Below, piece by piece: positions 6,762-14,251 of a DNA stretch of 15,771 nt. The notes under the pieces are model-generated. The model was not told the origin of the DNA. It searched no databases and saw nothing but the letters and a program-made list of their open reading frames with translations. This DNA comes from Bacteroidales bacterium UBA3824 (lineage in GTDB: Bacteria; Bacteroidota; Bacteroidia; Bacteroidales; UBA3824), in NCBI GenBank assembly GCA_002393195.1, contig DGIK01000106.1, positions 4,384-20,154 on the forward strand, written 5' to 3'. The position numbers were made by a program, and so were the translations under genes. The stretch's first letter is position 1, and each line of letters starts with the position of its first letter.

Positions 6762-8876
6762 TTATATCTCAAATTTATCGACTTGAACGGGAATCACAAA
6801 AAGATTGCTCAAAGTTTTTACTCTAAGGAATCCTTTGTCTTGTGCTCGTCTTATTGACGGTTCAAAATCTGCAAAATCATAGTACTTGCAAAGTTCTTTT
6901 GTCTCGTCTGTATTATTCAAATGGCTGATAAACCAGTTTGAAGTGTTTTTAAGAATGTTCTTTTGAATAGAACTTACCTCTTGTGTGGCATATACCATAC
7001 CAATATGGTATTTGGCACCCTCCTTTGCTGTTCGTACCCACATATTGGACGTGTCCAAGTCGTTACCGGCAGGGAGAATATTGTGTGCTTCCTCAACATA
7101 AACAAGTATTTGAGGAATATTATCGTTGCCATTGATAAATTCACGTTGATTATTCGTAAAAATCTTTGTAATAATACGAAGTGCAGAAGATTGATTCAGA
7201 GATGGCTCGCCTGTTGATTGGTCAACAATCACGAGTTTTCCCTTAATTAAATCTTTATAAATATCATCGGCATAATCACTTGACATTTTTGGACTATGCT
7301 GAGAAATTGCTTTTCCAATCTTTCTTGTACCATTGGGATATTGAAAAATTCCAAGAATTTTCTTCAAATCTTCGTCAGCCCATCTTTCGCCGGAACCATC
7401 GGGCCTATTGACATAGGCGTTTTCGAAATCCCTATATCCACTACTTGAATCTCTAATAAACTTATCCAATGATTCAAAAGCCGTTCCTAATTGTTCCCAT
7501 GTCGCATTGTTTGCAGCAAACACCATTGCCGCTGATTGATACTCAGGAGCATCAGTACTTTGGCTTTGTCTTAGCGCGGCCAATATTTCTGGACCAAATA
7601 ACCCTTTGGTTTTTGGTTGCAAAGAAACAGGCGGAGGAAACCCTGCACGATTCAAAACGGCGCGATATGCAAGAAGACGTCTGTTGTATCTGGTCATAGC
7701 AGACCCAAAAGGTGGCACATTTTCAGGCTTATTCAAATTAGCCTGAATGAAATTTTTAATATATGTTGTAGTATCGTCCGCCAAGAGATTGTTGATAATA
7801 TCCTTTCCTATCAGGATATTCTCTTCCAAATAGAAATTTAACAACATCATTTTCCTATCAGGATCTTTCGGGTGTGTTGTTATACCGTATGTTACGACTT
7901 CATTCTCTTTTTTTGCACCATTAATCAGTTTCCATACATTTTTCAATGCAGATTTATTGTCTTGCGAGTCTTTATCTTGTGCGTTTTCATTTGCATACTC
8001 ACCGTTAGGATCAAAGATTAATTGACCTATTCTAATCGGTTTCCCGCTATTGTCATTTTGCTTACGCAATTCAAAAACGGATTTTGCAATAATCTTTGTA
8101 GTATTAGATTTACCTGTTCTCGTCATTCCAAAAAGGGCAGACTTCTGCGAAAGCAAATCTGATGGATAGATATAAACGGGAACATTATCAATATTTTGAT
8201 ACTTCCGATTAGATGATGCATATCTCACATGGCCTATTTGCACTTTGCAATTTTCTCCATATGCTTTTTGCATTCGTTTTTCTTCTATCGGGTCAATATA
8301 ATTGACAATCGTTTTGAGAGCATCACCGTTGGGTTTGTACACTTTCATTCCTTCGTTGGGATAATAGTTAGAAAGGTCGCTACCAAACTTTAATTGCAGC
8401 GGTGCATTAGGACTCTGAGGGTCTTCTTCTAAATAGAACGTACCAATAATACGGCATAGAACTCCATTAAAACTCAGAAATCTCTTTGTGCGAAAATCCA
8501 TAGTCTCTTTTTCGTCCCAATGTTTTACCTCTCCACTTACTCTTTGTGCTGCCTCAACTCTGATACGCTCGGCTTCTTTGTCTTGTGGCAATTGTGCAGA
8601 GTCCATAACACGCAATAAGATAAAAGAGGCTTCTTCGTCTGCGAAATTGATTTCTGAATCAGGATTAACACGAGTCGCAATCAGGAAACTAAGGCTTGGA
8701 ATACCTCCTACTTCATGTTTGAAGAAGTCATTAATTATGACCTTCGCAGTTTCATAATTAATGGAGTATATATCACCAACGCATTGCTCTGATTGTATAA
8801 TTTTTCCAAAAATCTGTTTGCATTCGTTTACTCGACGAGATTTGAGGGTATCTTTTATGCTCTGTTCTATTTCCAT
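6762..8876 (-). CDS. herA: HerA-type DNA translocase ATPase (FtsK-HerA superfamily)
   Basis: A 704-residue protein starting at the ATG at 8876. The frame is open 276 bp further upstream, but that stretch overlaps the promoter and does not look like protein. Residues about 30-100 match an N-terminal HAS-barrel-like region (VGDIYSINYETAKVIIND). Walker A is GMTRTGKS (250-257), followed by LIFDPNGEY (286-294); Walker B is ILVYVEEAH (590-598, E595/E596); then RTAKEGAKYHIG and YATQEVSSI with Q632, and SHLNNTDETKEL (651-662). This is the HerA order. About 190 residues between the first strand and Walker B are larger than in archaeal HerA, so the protein is longer than the classical 500 residues. HerA hexamers pump double-stranded DNA and form a complex with NurA, whose gene follows after 14 bp. 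It is first in the operon, with a good promoter just upstream. Confidence 0.9.
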   Translation of the reverse strand: MEIEQSIKDTLKSRRVNECKQIFGKIIQSEQCVGDIYSINYETAKVIINDFFKHEVGGIPSLSFLIATRVNPDSEINFADEEASFILLRVMDSAQLPQDKEAERIRVEAAQRVSGEVKHWDEKETMDFRTKRFLSFNGVLCRIIGTFYLEEDPQSPNAPLQLKFGSDLSNYYPNEGMKVYKPNGDALKTIVNYIDPIEEKRMQKAYGENCKVQIGHVRYASSNRKYQNIDNVPVYIYPSDLLSQKSALFGMTRTGKSNTTKIIAKSVFELRKQNDNSGKPIRIGQLIFDPNGEYANENAQDKDSQDNKSALKNVWKLINGAKKENEVVTYGITTHPKDPDRKMMLLNFYLEENILIGKDIINNLLADDTTTYIKNFIQANLNKPENVPPFGSAMTRYNRRLLAYRAVLNRAGFPPPVSLQPKTKGLFGPEILAALRQSQSTDAPEYQSAAMVFAANNATWEQLGTAFESLDKFIRDSSSGYRDFENAYVNRPDGSGERWADEDLKKILGIFQYPNGTRKIGKAISQHSPKMSSDYADDIYKDLIKGKLVIVDQSTGEPSLNQSSALRIITKIFTNNQREFINGNDNIPQILVYVEEAHNILPAGNDLDTSNMWVRTAKEGAKYHIGMVYATQEVSSIQKNILKNTSNWFISHLNNTDETKELCKYYDFADFEPSIRRAQDKGFLRVKTLSNLFVIPVQVDKFEI

Positions 8877-8902
8877 ATTAATTGGGTGTTTTGATTTCAC
8901 GC

Positions 8903-8934
8903 CAAATTTACAACAAATTCCAATACTTGACAAA
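8903..8934 (-). promoter_or_regulatory. Promoter of the herA-nurA-methyltransferase operon
   Basis: The minus strand shows TTTG (8931-8934), a 20-nt spacer and TAAATTTG (8903-8910), an exact match to the Bacteroidota housekeeping consensus TTTG-N19-21-TAnnTTTG. Initiation a few bases downstream would give a leader of about 20 nt before the herA ATG at 8876, which also supports that start. Confidence 0.75.
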
Positions 8935-8997
8935 TCTTTTTGTAATTTTTTTGTATGAAAGTTATAATTCGCTAAATATAAATTATTTATTAGATTC

Positions 8998-9009
8998 TTT
9001 ATCGATAAA
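8998..9009. promoter_or_regulatory. Palindrome in the herA/rhuM divergent region
   Basis: TTTATCGATAAA is a perfect 12-bp palindrome lying between the two divergent promoters. It could be an operator, but a short AT-rich palindrome can occur by chance. Confidence 0.25.
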
Positions 9010-9036
9010 ATCGCAATATATGCGGTGGAATTCGTC

Positions 9037-9052
9037 AATGCAACGTAGCATT
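9037..9052. promoter_or_regulatory. Near-palindrome abutting the -33 box of the short rhuM gene
   Basis: AATGCAACGTAGCATT is a dyad with 14 of 16 symmetric positions. It ends 4 bp before the -33 TTTG at 9057. Size and position suit a repressor or activator site; the adjacent HTH protein is an obvious candidate binder, which is inference. Confidence 0.35.
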
Positions 9053-9056
9053 TCGT

Positions 9057-9087
9057 TTTGAATTTTCCCCTTATTTTTGTACATTTG
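9057..9087 (+). promoter_or_regulatory. Promoter of the short RhuM-like gene
   Basis: TTTG (9057-9060), a 19-nt spacer and TACATTTG (9080-9087) match the Bacteroidota consensus. The ATG lies 18 bp after the -7 box. The full-length RhuM gene at the right of the window has the same TACATTTG box at a similar distance from its start. Confidence 0.75.
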
Positions 9088-9105
9088 CCCAAAAATAGCA
9101 CGCTT

Positions 9106-9519
9106 ATGCCACAGCACCAAAACATATCCGAAGTCGCATCGCTTAAAAACAACGGCGAGATTGTTATGTATCAGCCTGATAATGATATTCGCTTGGAAGT
9201 CAGGTTGGATAAAGAAACTGTATGGCTAACACAACAGCAAATTGCTGATTTGTTTGGCGTTAAACAGCCTGCCGTTTCTAAACATCTTTCAAATATATTC
9301 AAGGAAGGCGAACTCGATAAAAATTCAGTGTATTCCATTTTGGAATATACTGCCGCAGTCAATGAGCACTTATGGACAACTCCTTCCCACGACCGTTGGC
9401 TGATTGTTGACGACAATCTTTTCCACTGTGGACATTCAATTAAAGATATGGGCAAAAAACTCACCGCAATAATGTTGATGGGAACTCCGCCCGAAACAAT
9501 TTTGAATGTTGTAATGTAA
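9106..9519 (+). CDS. Internally deleted RhuM-like HTH protein
   Basis: A 137-residue protein from the ATG at 9106. Residues about 20-80 match the N-terminus of the RhuM family: MYQPDNDIRLEVRLDKETVWLTQQQ, then a helix-turn-helix (IADLFGVKQPAVSKHLSNIF). At residue 81-93 (YTAAVNEHLWTTP) it jumps directly to a phospholipase-D-like C-terminal segment, SHDRWLIVDDNLFHCGHSIKDMGKK (94-118). Compared with the full-length relative at 14493-15332, about 150 residues are missing: the RhuM core, the coiled linker and the first half of the PLD-like domain. The frame, promoter and stop are intact, so it may still make a small DNA-binding protein; otherwise it is a recent pseudogene. It is divergent from herA. 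The C-terminal end (AIMLMGTPPETIL) differs from the longer relative, so it was derived from another family member, not copied from it. Confidence 0.75.
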   Translation: MPQHQNISEVASLKNNGEIVMYQPDNDIRLEVRLDKETVWLTQQQIADLFGVKQPAVSKHLSNIFKEGELDKNSVYSILEYTAAVNEHLWTTPSHDRWLIVDDNLFHCGHSIKDMGKKLTAIMLMGTPPETILNVVM

Positions 9520-9547
9520 TCGATAATACCTTAAAAACTACACCACT

Positions 9548-10978
9548 ATGCTAAAACATCTATTAATCATTGTATCGTTGCTTGTAATGCCGGTAATGGC
9601 ATCGGCGCAGGAAGGCGTTGAAAAACACCGTCTTATAGTTCTCACCGACATTGAGAACGAACCTGATGACGGCGAAAGTATTGTAAGACTGTTGTTGTAC
9701 TCTAATGTTATTGACATTGAGGGAATTATAGCCACAACGTCCGTTCACATGAAAAATATTGTTGCGCCGGAATCGATTTTGATGGCGGTGGACGCTTACG
9801 AAAAGGTGCGCCCAAATCTTTTGCTGCATCAGGAGGGTTGGCCCAAGGCGGATTATTTGCGCTCGATTGTTACGAAAGGTCTGCCAAAATACGGTATGAC
9901 AGCCGTTGGAAAGGGTTGTGATTCAGAAGGATCAGAACTCATTATCAATGCTCTGAAAAAAGACGATAGCCGTCCGCTGTGGATTTCAGTTTGGGGCGGA
10001 GTTAATACGTTGGCGCAGGCGTTGTGGAAAATCAAAAACAACTACAAGCCCGCTGAGGCTCAGAAACTTATCTCCAAACTTCGCGTCTATACCATCTCCG
10101 ACCAAGACGATTCAGGCATTTGGATTCGCAAAAATTTTCCCGAATTGTTTTACATCGTGAGTCCGGGCGGATACGGCAACGCCACATGGAGCGGAATTAT
10201 GGACGATGACCCTTTGTCGGAGCCACAATATATTTCTAATCAGTGGCTTGCAGAAAATATTCAGCAAAACCACGGGCCAATGGGTGAGATTTATCCTGAT
10301 GTGGCTTACGGTATGGAGGGCGACACTCCGTCGTGGTTGGGCTTGATTCCTAACGGTCTCAACGATATGGAGCACCCTGATTTTGGTGGTTGGGGCGGAC
10401 GTTACAAGTATTACACTCCCGAATACGAAACGCTTGATTTGAAGGGTTTTAACGGTGGTGTGCCTATTGAACACGAGCCGCACAATATTTGGACTAACGC
10501 GGTGGACTCGTTTTATTGTTATGCTCCGGGCGAGTACGGCAGGGCGATGGTCCGCACCAAAAAGACAGGCGGCTACAAGGCAACGGTGTGGCGTTGGAGG
10601 GCTGATTTCCAGAACGATTTTGCGGTGCGAATGGATTGGTGTACAAAGGATTACGCATCAGCCAACCACAATCCCATTGTAAAACTCGCTCACAGCGAGA
10701 AACTGACGGTAAAAAGTGGCGAGTGGTTTAGCCTTGATGCCACAGGCAGTTACGACCCCGATGGAGACAATCTCTCTTACCTTTGGTTTTGTTACCCTGA
10801 GGCGGGTACTTACGGTAAAAATCACGACGTGGAAGGCGCAGAAAACATTCGCCACGTCAATGTCCACGCGCCCAAAGTGTCCGCACCCTGCACAATACAT
10901 TACATCCTCAAAGTTACCGACAAAGGCACGCCAAGGCTTACGAGTTACAAGCGAGTGGTGGTGACAGTGATTCCATAA
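9548..10978 (+). CDS. Secreted DUF1593 / Sde182-like protein (nucleoside-hydrolase-like plus Ig-like domain)
   Basis: A 476-residue protein with a signal peptide (hydrophobic 4-17, cleavage likely after ASA at 20). The mature part starts with a DUF1593 domain, whose TDIENEPDD motif (33-41) resembles the calcium-binding aspartates of nucleoside hydrolases; WGGVNTLAQAL and the YTISDQDDSG and SPGGYGNATW segments are also typical. From about residue 371 an Ig/PKD-like domain follows (SLDATGSYDPDGDNLSYLW), matching the Sde182 C-terminal domain. Related proteins have been described as cellulose-binding and are common in polysaccharide-degrading bacteria, but the catalytic activity is not established. 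It starts 28 bp after the short RhuM gene, without a convincing promoter of its own, and ends 6 bp from the convergent YARHG gene. Codon use is GC-richer than in the defence genes. Confidence 0.88.
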   Translation: MLKHLLIIVSLLVMPVMASAQEGVEKHRLIVLTDIENEPDDGESIVRLLLYSNVIDIEGIIATTSVHMKNIVAPESILMAVDAYEKVRPNLLLHQEGWPKADYLRSIVTKGLPKYGMTAVGKGCDSEGSELIINALKKDDSRPLWISVWGGVNTLAQALWKIKNNYKPAEAQKLISKLRVYTISDQDDSGIWIRKNFPELFYIVSPGGYGNATWSGIMDDDPLSEPQYISNQWLAENIQQNHGPMGEIYPDVAYGMEGDTPSWLGLIPNGLNDMEHPDFGGWGGRYKYYTPEYETLDLKGFNGGVPIEHEPHNIWTNAVDSFYCYAPGEYGRAMVRTKKTGGYKATVWRWRADFQNDFAVRMDWCTKDYASANHNPIVKLAHSEKLTVKSGEWFSLDATGSYDPDGDNLSYLWFCYPEAGTYGKNHDVEGAENIRHVNVHAPKVSAPCTIHYILKVTDKGTPRLTSYKRVVVTVIP

Positions 10979-10984
10979 TGTGGA

Positions 10985-11899
10985 TTACTTACTCTTGTTT
11001 TCCCACGCCTTAATCAAATCCACGTTCAATTGCTCCAATTGTGAGAGTTGCACTTTTGAATTGTCGTTCAATGGCTTGTACCAACTCATTTTGGCGAAGT
11101 GGGCTTTGAGGTCGGCGGAGGAGAACACATAGCCGTGGCGGGCGTAGATTTCGTTGCGCATTACGCGGAGTTGAGCCTTGGAGAAATAATCCAATTCTGA
11201 CGGCAAAACCAATTTCAACGAGGTGTAAGGATACTGACCCGTGAGGATTTCGGTGATTTGGTCTTTCTTGGTGAGCGACTTGTAAAACGTTGATTGCTTG
11301 TAATATCCAACAGGGTTATCGTCGTCCCAAACGGCGTTGTAGAGGTCGATTCCCTTGTCGGTGAACTCCACCCAATAGATTTTGCCGTTTTTGAGTTTGA
11401 AACATTGTGCCATATTGCCATCGCTGACCTGAACCTCAAACTTCTCGCCGTTGAGCGATTCGCGGGCAAAGTTGTACTCCTTGCCCTGAGAGTCGGTGTA
11501 GATGCCGTCGAGCATATCGAGCAAAAGTTGGTCGTCGTGATTCCAATCTTTCAGTTCCGCCAAGAGTGTAGTGACTACGTTTTTGGAATTTCGCGCCACG
11601 AGCACAACGTTTTCCGCGTCGTAGCCGTCGATGATTTTCATTCTTGTAACAGTGCAGCCGTTGCCACTCATATTAAACTCAGCGTCAACTACTTTGTATT
11701 TGTCGGTTCCGATGCCTTTGAGTTCCCAATCAAGACCTGCATCGGTATAACCGCCAACGAATTGGTAGTTGCCATTTTCGGCCTTGTCGCAGTACCAACC
11801 GCCGAGACCGTCAGTCCAAGTGCGGTTGGTGATGTTTTGCGCGGTGGCGGTAGCGGCTAAAATAGTGGTCGTCAAGAGTGTAAAAAGTGTTTTTTTCAT
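10985..11899 (-). CDS. Secreted YARHG-domain protein
   Basis: A 304-residue protein with an N-terminal signal peptide (MKKTLFTLLTTTILAATATA, cleavage near A20). The C-terminal YARHG domain spans about 232-278, with the motif RNEIYARHGYVF (248-259) and the closing SWYKP (272-276) that define it. The middle part (25-225) is probably beta-rich and has no family I recognise; GGWYCDKAENGNYQFVGG near the start suggests a secreted or periplasmic fold. YARHG domains are extracellular and of unknown function, often found in Bacteroidota and Firmicutes envelope proteins. It is transcribed from a clear promoter at 11943-11974 and converges with the DUF1593 gene, their stops separated by 6 bp. Nothing suggests truncation. 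Confidence 0.88.
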   Translation of the reverse strand: MKKTLFTLLTTTILAATATAQNITNRTWTDGLGGWYCDKAENGNYQFVGGYTDAGLDWELKGIGTDKYKVVDAEFNMSGNGCTVTRMKIIDGYDAENVVLVARNSKNVVTTLLAELKDWNHDDQLLLDMLDGIYTDSQGKEYNFARESLNGEKFEVQVSDGNMAQCFKLKNGKIYWVEFTDKGIDLYNAVWDDDNPVGYYKQSTFYKSLTKKDQITEILTGQYPYTSLKLVLPSELDYFSKAQLRVMRNEIYARHGYVFSSADLKAHFAKMSWYKPLNDNSKVQLSQLEQLNVDLIKAWENKSK

Positions 11900-11922
11900 T
11901 GGTGTAAGTATTTGAGGGTTGC

Positions 11923-11938
11923 TGCGGAATTTTCCGCA
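11923..11938. promoter_or_regulatory. Perfect inverted repeat at the predicted YARHG start site
   Basis: TGCGGAATTTTCCGCA, a fully symmetric 16-bp sequence, lies 4 bp downstream of the -7 box, so it spans the expected transcription start and the first bases of the leader. It may be an operator, or a 5' hairpin on the mRNA. Confidence 0.45.
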
Positions 11939-11942
11939 AGGG

Positions 11943-11974
11943 CAAAACTATGAAATATTTTTATTAGATGCAAA
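11943..11974 (-). promoter_or_regulatory. Promoter of the YARHG gene
   Basis: On the minus strand TTTG (11971-11974), a 20-nt spacer and TAGTTTTG (11943-11950) match the Bacteroidota consensus. The leader to the ATG at 11899 would be about 37 nt. Confidence 0.7.
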
Positions 11975-12111
11975 CGTGTGGTGAATTTTGCCGTATTATT
12001 TGCGGATGGAATGTTTAACACACACGCCCACACCAATGGCTCGCTGAAAAAGGCGGAGAGGCGGGCGATGGTTTTGGAAAAAATCTTTCACGCTTGCAAT
12101 CAATAGTAGAA

Positions 12112-12864
12112 TCACACCGTTTTGTTTACAGATTCTTTATCCGTAAACAACATTTGAATGGTGAACTCAATTTTATTCAGTGTTGATATAGATTTTGTAT
12201 AATCTTCACTGATGTTGAAAATATTAGCGATTTTCAAACTTGCTGCAATTCTTTTGGTTTCATTAAGTTTTTCAGTTGTGGTAATATGGATTGTTCTTTC
12301 CTCAACTTGTGGACCATTAGGAATTCTATTTTTGAATAGATACTTGAAATTTTTGTGATTGTATAAACCCAATTCCGTTGCCATATCAACCGCTTTTTGA
12401 TAGTTTTCTGTTGTTAGCGGATTGTTTCCAAATCTTTCATAACGCGAATATTGTTTCTCTTTTTCTTGCATAACATTGGATTTAACATCGAAATTTAAAT
12501 CCAATGGTTTATATACGACAGAAAAAGGAGTAGTTCGTTCAAGAGTTTGACACTCTGTTATTTTGCTCTCAATTTTTATGCTTTTTGCACCCAAATAATC
12601 AGAGATTGTACACAATTCGTCAGCCAACTCGTTCAACGAAGTTTCTTCTAATTTATCCAATTTCACGAAACAATTGTCTTTATATGGATGCATAACCAAC
12701 ATCATTCCTTCAATGAAATCTTCGTTGGGAAATTTGTAGCCACGATACTTCTTGTTTACGATGTTTGGAGAAAGGAAAACAATATCTTTATCTATCGTAT
12801 TGGCTTTTTCCTCCCAACGATAGTTGACCGCTCGCTCCGCTGTTGTTATGTAGATTATTTTCAT
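12112..12864 (-). CDS. Unknown protein, third gene of the GTPase operon
   Basis: A 250-residue protein that I do not recognise. The N-terminal 65 residues (MKIIYITTAERAVNYRWEEKA) look like an alpha/beta start. A likely central region with alternating hydrophobic strands, LGAKSIKIESKITECQTLE and YKPLDLNFDVKSN (90-130), is followed by a charged helix (MQEKEKQYSRYERF). The C-terminal half is mostly helical. No signal peptide, no membrane segment and no catalytic motif is visible. It starts 12 bp after the stop of the tail-anchored protein and so belongs to the same transcript as that protein and the GTPase. By position it could be the effector or partner of the GTPase; this is inference. Codon use is AT-rich like the rest of the operon. 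Confidence 0.75.
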   Translation of the reverse strand: MKIIYITTAERAVNYRWEEKANTIDKDIVFLSPNIVNKKYRGYKFPNEDFIEGMMLVMHPYKDNCFVKLDKLEETSLNELADELCTISDYLGAKSIKIESKITECQTLERTTPFSVVYKPLDLNFDVKSNVMQEKEKQYSRYERFGNNPLTTENYQKAVDMATELGLYNHKNFKYLFKNRIPNGPQVEERTIHITTTEKLNETKRIAASLKIANIFNISEDYTKSISTLNKIEFTIQMLFTDKESVNKTV

Positions 12865-12876
12865 CTTTATTATTCT

Positions 12877-13503
12877 TTAAGTGGTTCTATAATAAATCAT
12901 TAAGACAATACCTAAACAGAGAATTATTAATATTATGATTAAATATATTGTTGTTTTATTTCTATATTTTATTTTATACCTATAGTCATCTAACTCGTAA
13001 ATAGGATTTGGTGCATAGCCATAAGTATGAAATTCTGTTTTTAACTTCTCCATAGCCCATTCTGTTATTGTTGTTGCAAATCTATTACTGTCATCAGCTT
13101 CGTTCAAAAGAAACCTGATTTCTTTTTCTGAAAAAGTATAACCATTATCGTTTGCAATATTATTCAGTGTTTCTATCGCAACATTCATATTGACAGTATT
13201 AGGCATATAAAACATAAAGGCGATATACCTGCCTTCAACATCACGTTGCTCAAAACTTGATTGTATATAAATTCCCGCTGGTCTTGTCGTGTATAAATAT
13301 CTGAAATTTTGCGACAAGCCATTTTTTTTCCAAACTTTTAAATCTCGTTCAAAGTTGAAAGCGGATAATTTGGAATAATCAAGAAGTTTTTTGACAACAT
13401 TTCGCCGATTCTGTTCCATGGATGTCAAATCTTCCCCCGCGACAATAATTTTGTCGTGCTTGCCATTTTCTCTGTCTTGTATCCACATTAAAGCCTCAAT
13501 CAT
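12877..13503 (-). CDS. C-tail-anchored membrane protein, second gene of the GTPase operon
   Basis: A 208-residue protein of no recognised family. The first 180 residues are soluble-looking, with a conserved-looking core TTRPAGIYIQSSFEQRDVEGRYIAFMFYMP (73-101, cited by position and partial sequence) and an acidic helix EKEIRFLLNEADDS. A single hydrophobic stretch follows at about 184-204 (IYLIIILIILCLGIVLMIYY), ending three residues before the stop. There is no signal peptide, so the soluble domain should face the cytosol, held to the inner membrane by its C-terminus. It begins 2 bp after the GTPase stop and is followed after 12 bp by the third gene. A plausible job is as membrane receptor, effector or regulator of the GTPase; there is no direct evidence. 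Confidence 0.78.
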   Translation of the reverse strand: MIEALMWIQDRENGKHDKIIVAGEDLTSMEQNRRNVVKKLLDYSKLSAFNFERDLKVWKKNGLSQNFRYLYTTRPAGIYIQSSFEQRDVEGRYIAFMFYMPNTVNMNVAIETLNNIANDNGYTFSEKEIRFLLNEADDSNRFATTITEWAMEKLKTEFHTYGYAPNPIYELDDYRYKIKYRNKTTIYLIIILIILCLGIVLMIYYRTT

Positions 13504-13505
13504 TT

Positions 13506-14177
13506 CTATTTGAATTTTTTAAGAATGTGAAAAGCTTCTTCTTTTCTTCTCATATCCACTAAGAGAAAAAAATGATCAAGAAGAATGCTCTTATAATCCT
13601 TATCTTTATTTAAATCGATGATTCGTCTTTTGATTCCATTGACAAGATTTTTCAATTTAAATTCCGCTTCTGAATCTCCATTGTATTTCTTGACAAGCAA
13701 TCCCTCAGTGTCAAATTCATCCAAATGCGTACCTATTACACCGTGGTCTCTTTTTTCACTAAGGAAACCGTGTCGTGTAATAAAATCGAATCGACAATTG
13801 GTAGCGAAGCGATAATCGTAGTCTTCTATATATTTTTTTGCGTTAAAGAAGAACAATGAAATATCAGATGCCTCAATGTATGCTGGATAATATGGACAAA
13901 GGTCTTCACTACCTCCTATATCGTCGTTGGATGCTATTTTAAATTTAAAATCCTTATCTTCAATAACAAACCTCTCGTATGGTGAAGTAATTGTCTGTTC
14001 CGATTTATCAATTTCATTGCACAAATTATACAAGAAACTTGTTTTGCCTGACGCACTCATCCCAAGCACCGCCATACCTTTGTAATTGAATATTTTTTCA
14101 TACAATGTTTTCTCTTTTTCGCCTAAGAGACAACCTAATACCATCGTCGAATTGACAAATAAACTATCCCAAAACAT
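13506..14177 (-). CDS. Small Ras-like P-loop GTPase
   Basis: A 223-residue protein with the motifs of a small regulatory GTPase. G1/Walker A is GMSASGKT (39-46), G3 is DIGG (86-89), resembling the DxGG of Arf/Ras-type GTPases, and a likely G4 is THLDEFD (150-156), a variant of the usual NKxD/TKxD that gives guanine specificity. The hydrophobic strand before G3 and ISLFFFNA after it fit the Rossmann-like fold. Binding of GTP, not ATP, rests on the imperfect G4 and is inferred. There is no membrane segment. It is first of three closely spaced genes (2 and 12 bp gaps), so the tail-anchored protein and the unknown protein are its likely partners. No standard promoter was found; a structured leader lies upstream. 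Small GTPases of this kind in bacteria act in polarity, motility, trafficking-like or defence systems. Confidence 0.82.
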   Translation of the reverse strand: MFWDSLFVNSTMVLGCLLGEKEKTLYEKIFNYKGMAVLGMSASGKTSFLYNLCNEIDKSEQTITSPYERFVIEDKDFKFKIASNDDIGGSEDLCPYYPAYIEASDISLFFFNAKKYIEDYDYRFATNCRFDFITRHGFLSEKRDHGVIGTHLDEFDTEGLLVKKYNGDSEAEFKLKNLVNGIKRRIIDLNKDKDYKSILLDHFFLLVDMRRKEEAFHILKKFK

Positions 14178-14200
14178 TTTTTTCTTTTTTAGTTCAACAA

Positions 14201-14234
14201 TCCTTTTTTGTCAGCCGAACACAAAAAGAAAGGA
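14201..14234. repeat. Inverted repeat in the GTPase operon leader
   Basis: TCCTTTTTTGT (14201-14211) pairs imperfectly with ACAAAAAGAAAGGA (14221-14234) around the loop CAGCCGAAC. It lies 24 bp before the GTPase ATG and would form a hairpin in the leader. Confidence 0.5.
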
Positions 14235-14251
14235 TGCAGACAATTTCACAG

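Noticed and set aside
8877..9152. Upstream extension of the HerA reading frame (92 extra residues)
   Set aside because: It runs across the TTTG-N20-TAAATTTG promoter, is rich in unusual residues and precedes the natural MEIEQ start; treated as non-coding.
9466..9547. Promoter for the DUF1593 gene (TTTG then TAATACCT 19 nt later)
   Set aside because: The -7 candidate keeps only TA of the consensus TAnnTTTG; too weak to call.
10112..10483. 123-residue minus-strand frame within the DUF1593 gene
   Set aside because: Antisense shadow; the plus-strand frame carries the family motifs.
11294..11860. 188-residue plus-strand frame opposite the YARHG gene
   Set aside because: Antisense shadow of a gene with a signal peptide, a domain motif and a promoter on the minus strand.
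12011..12106. Small plus-strand frame of 31 residues (MFNTHAHTNGSLKK...)
   Set aside because: No recognisable relative, no promoter close by, and short frames of this length are expected by chance; could be a gene remnant but unsupported.
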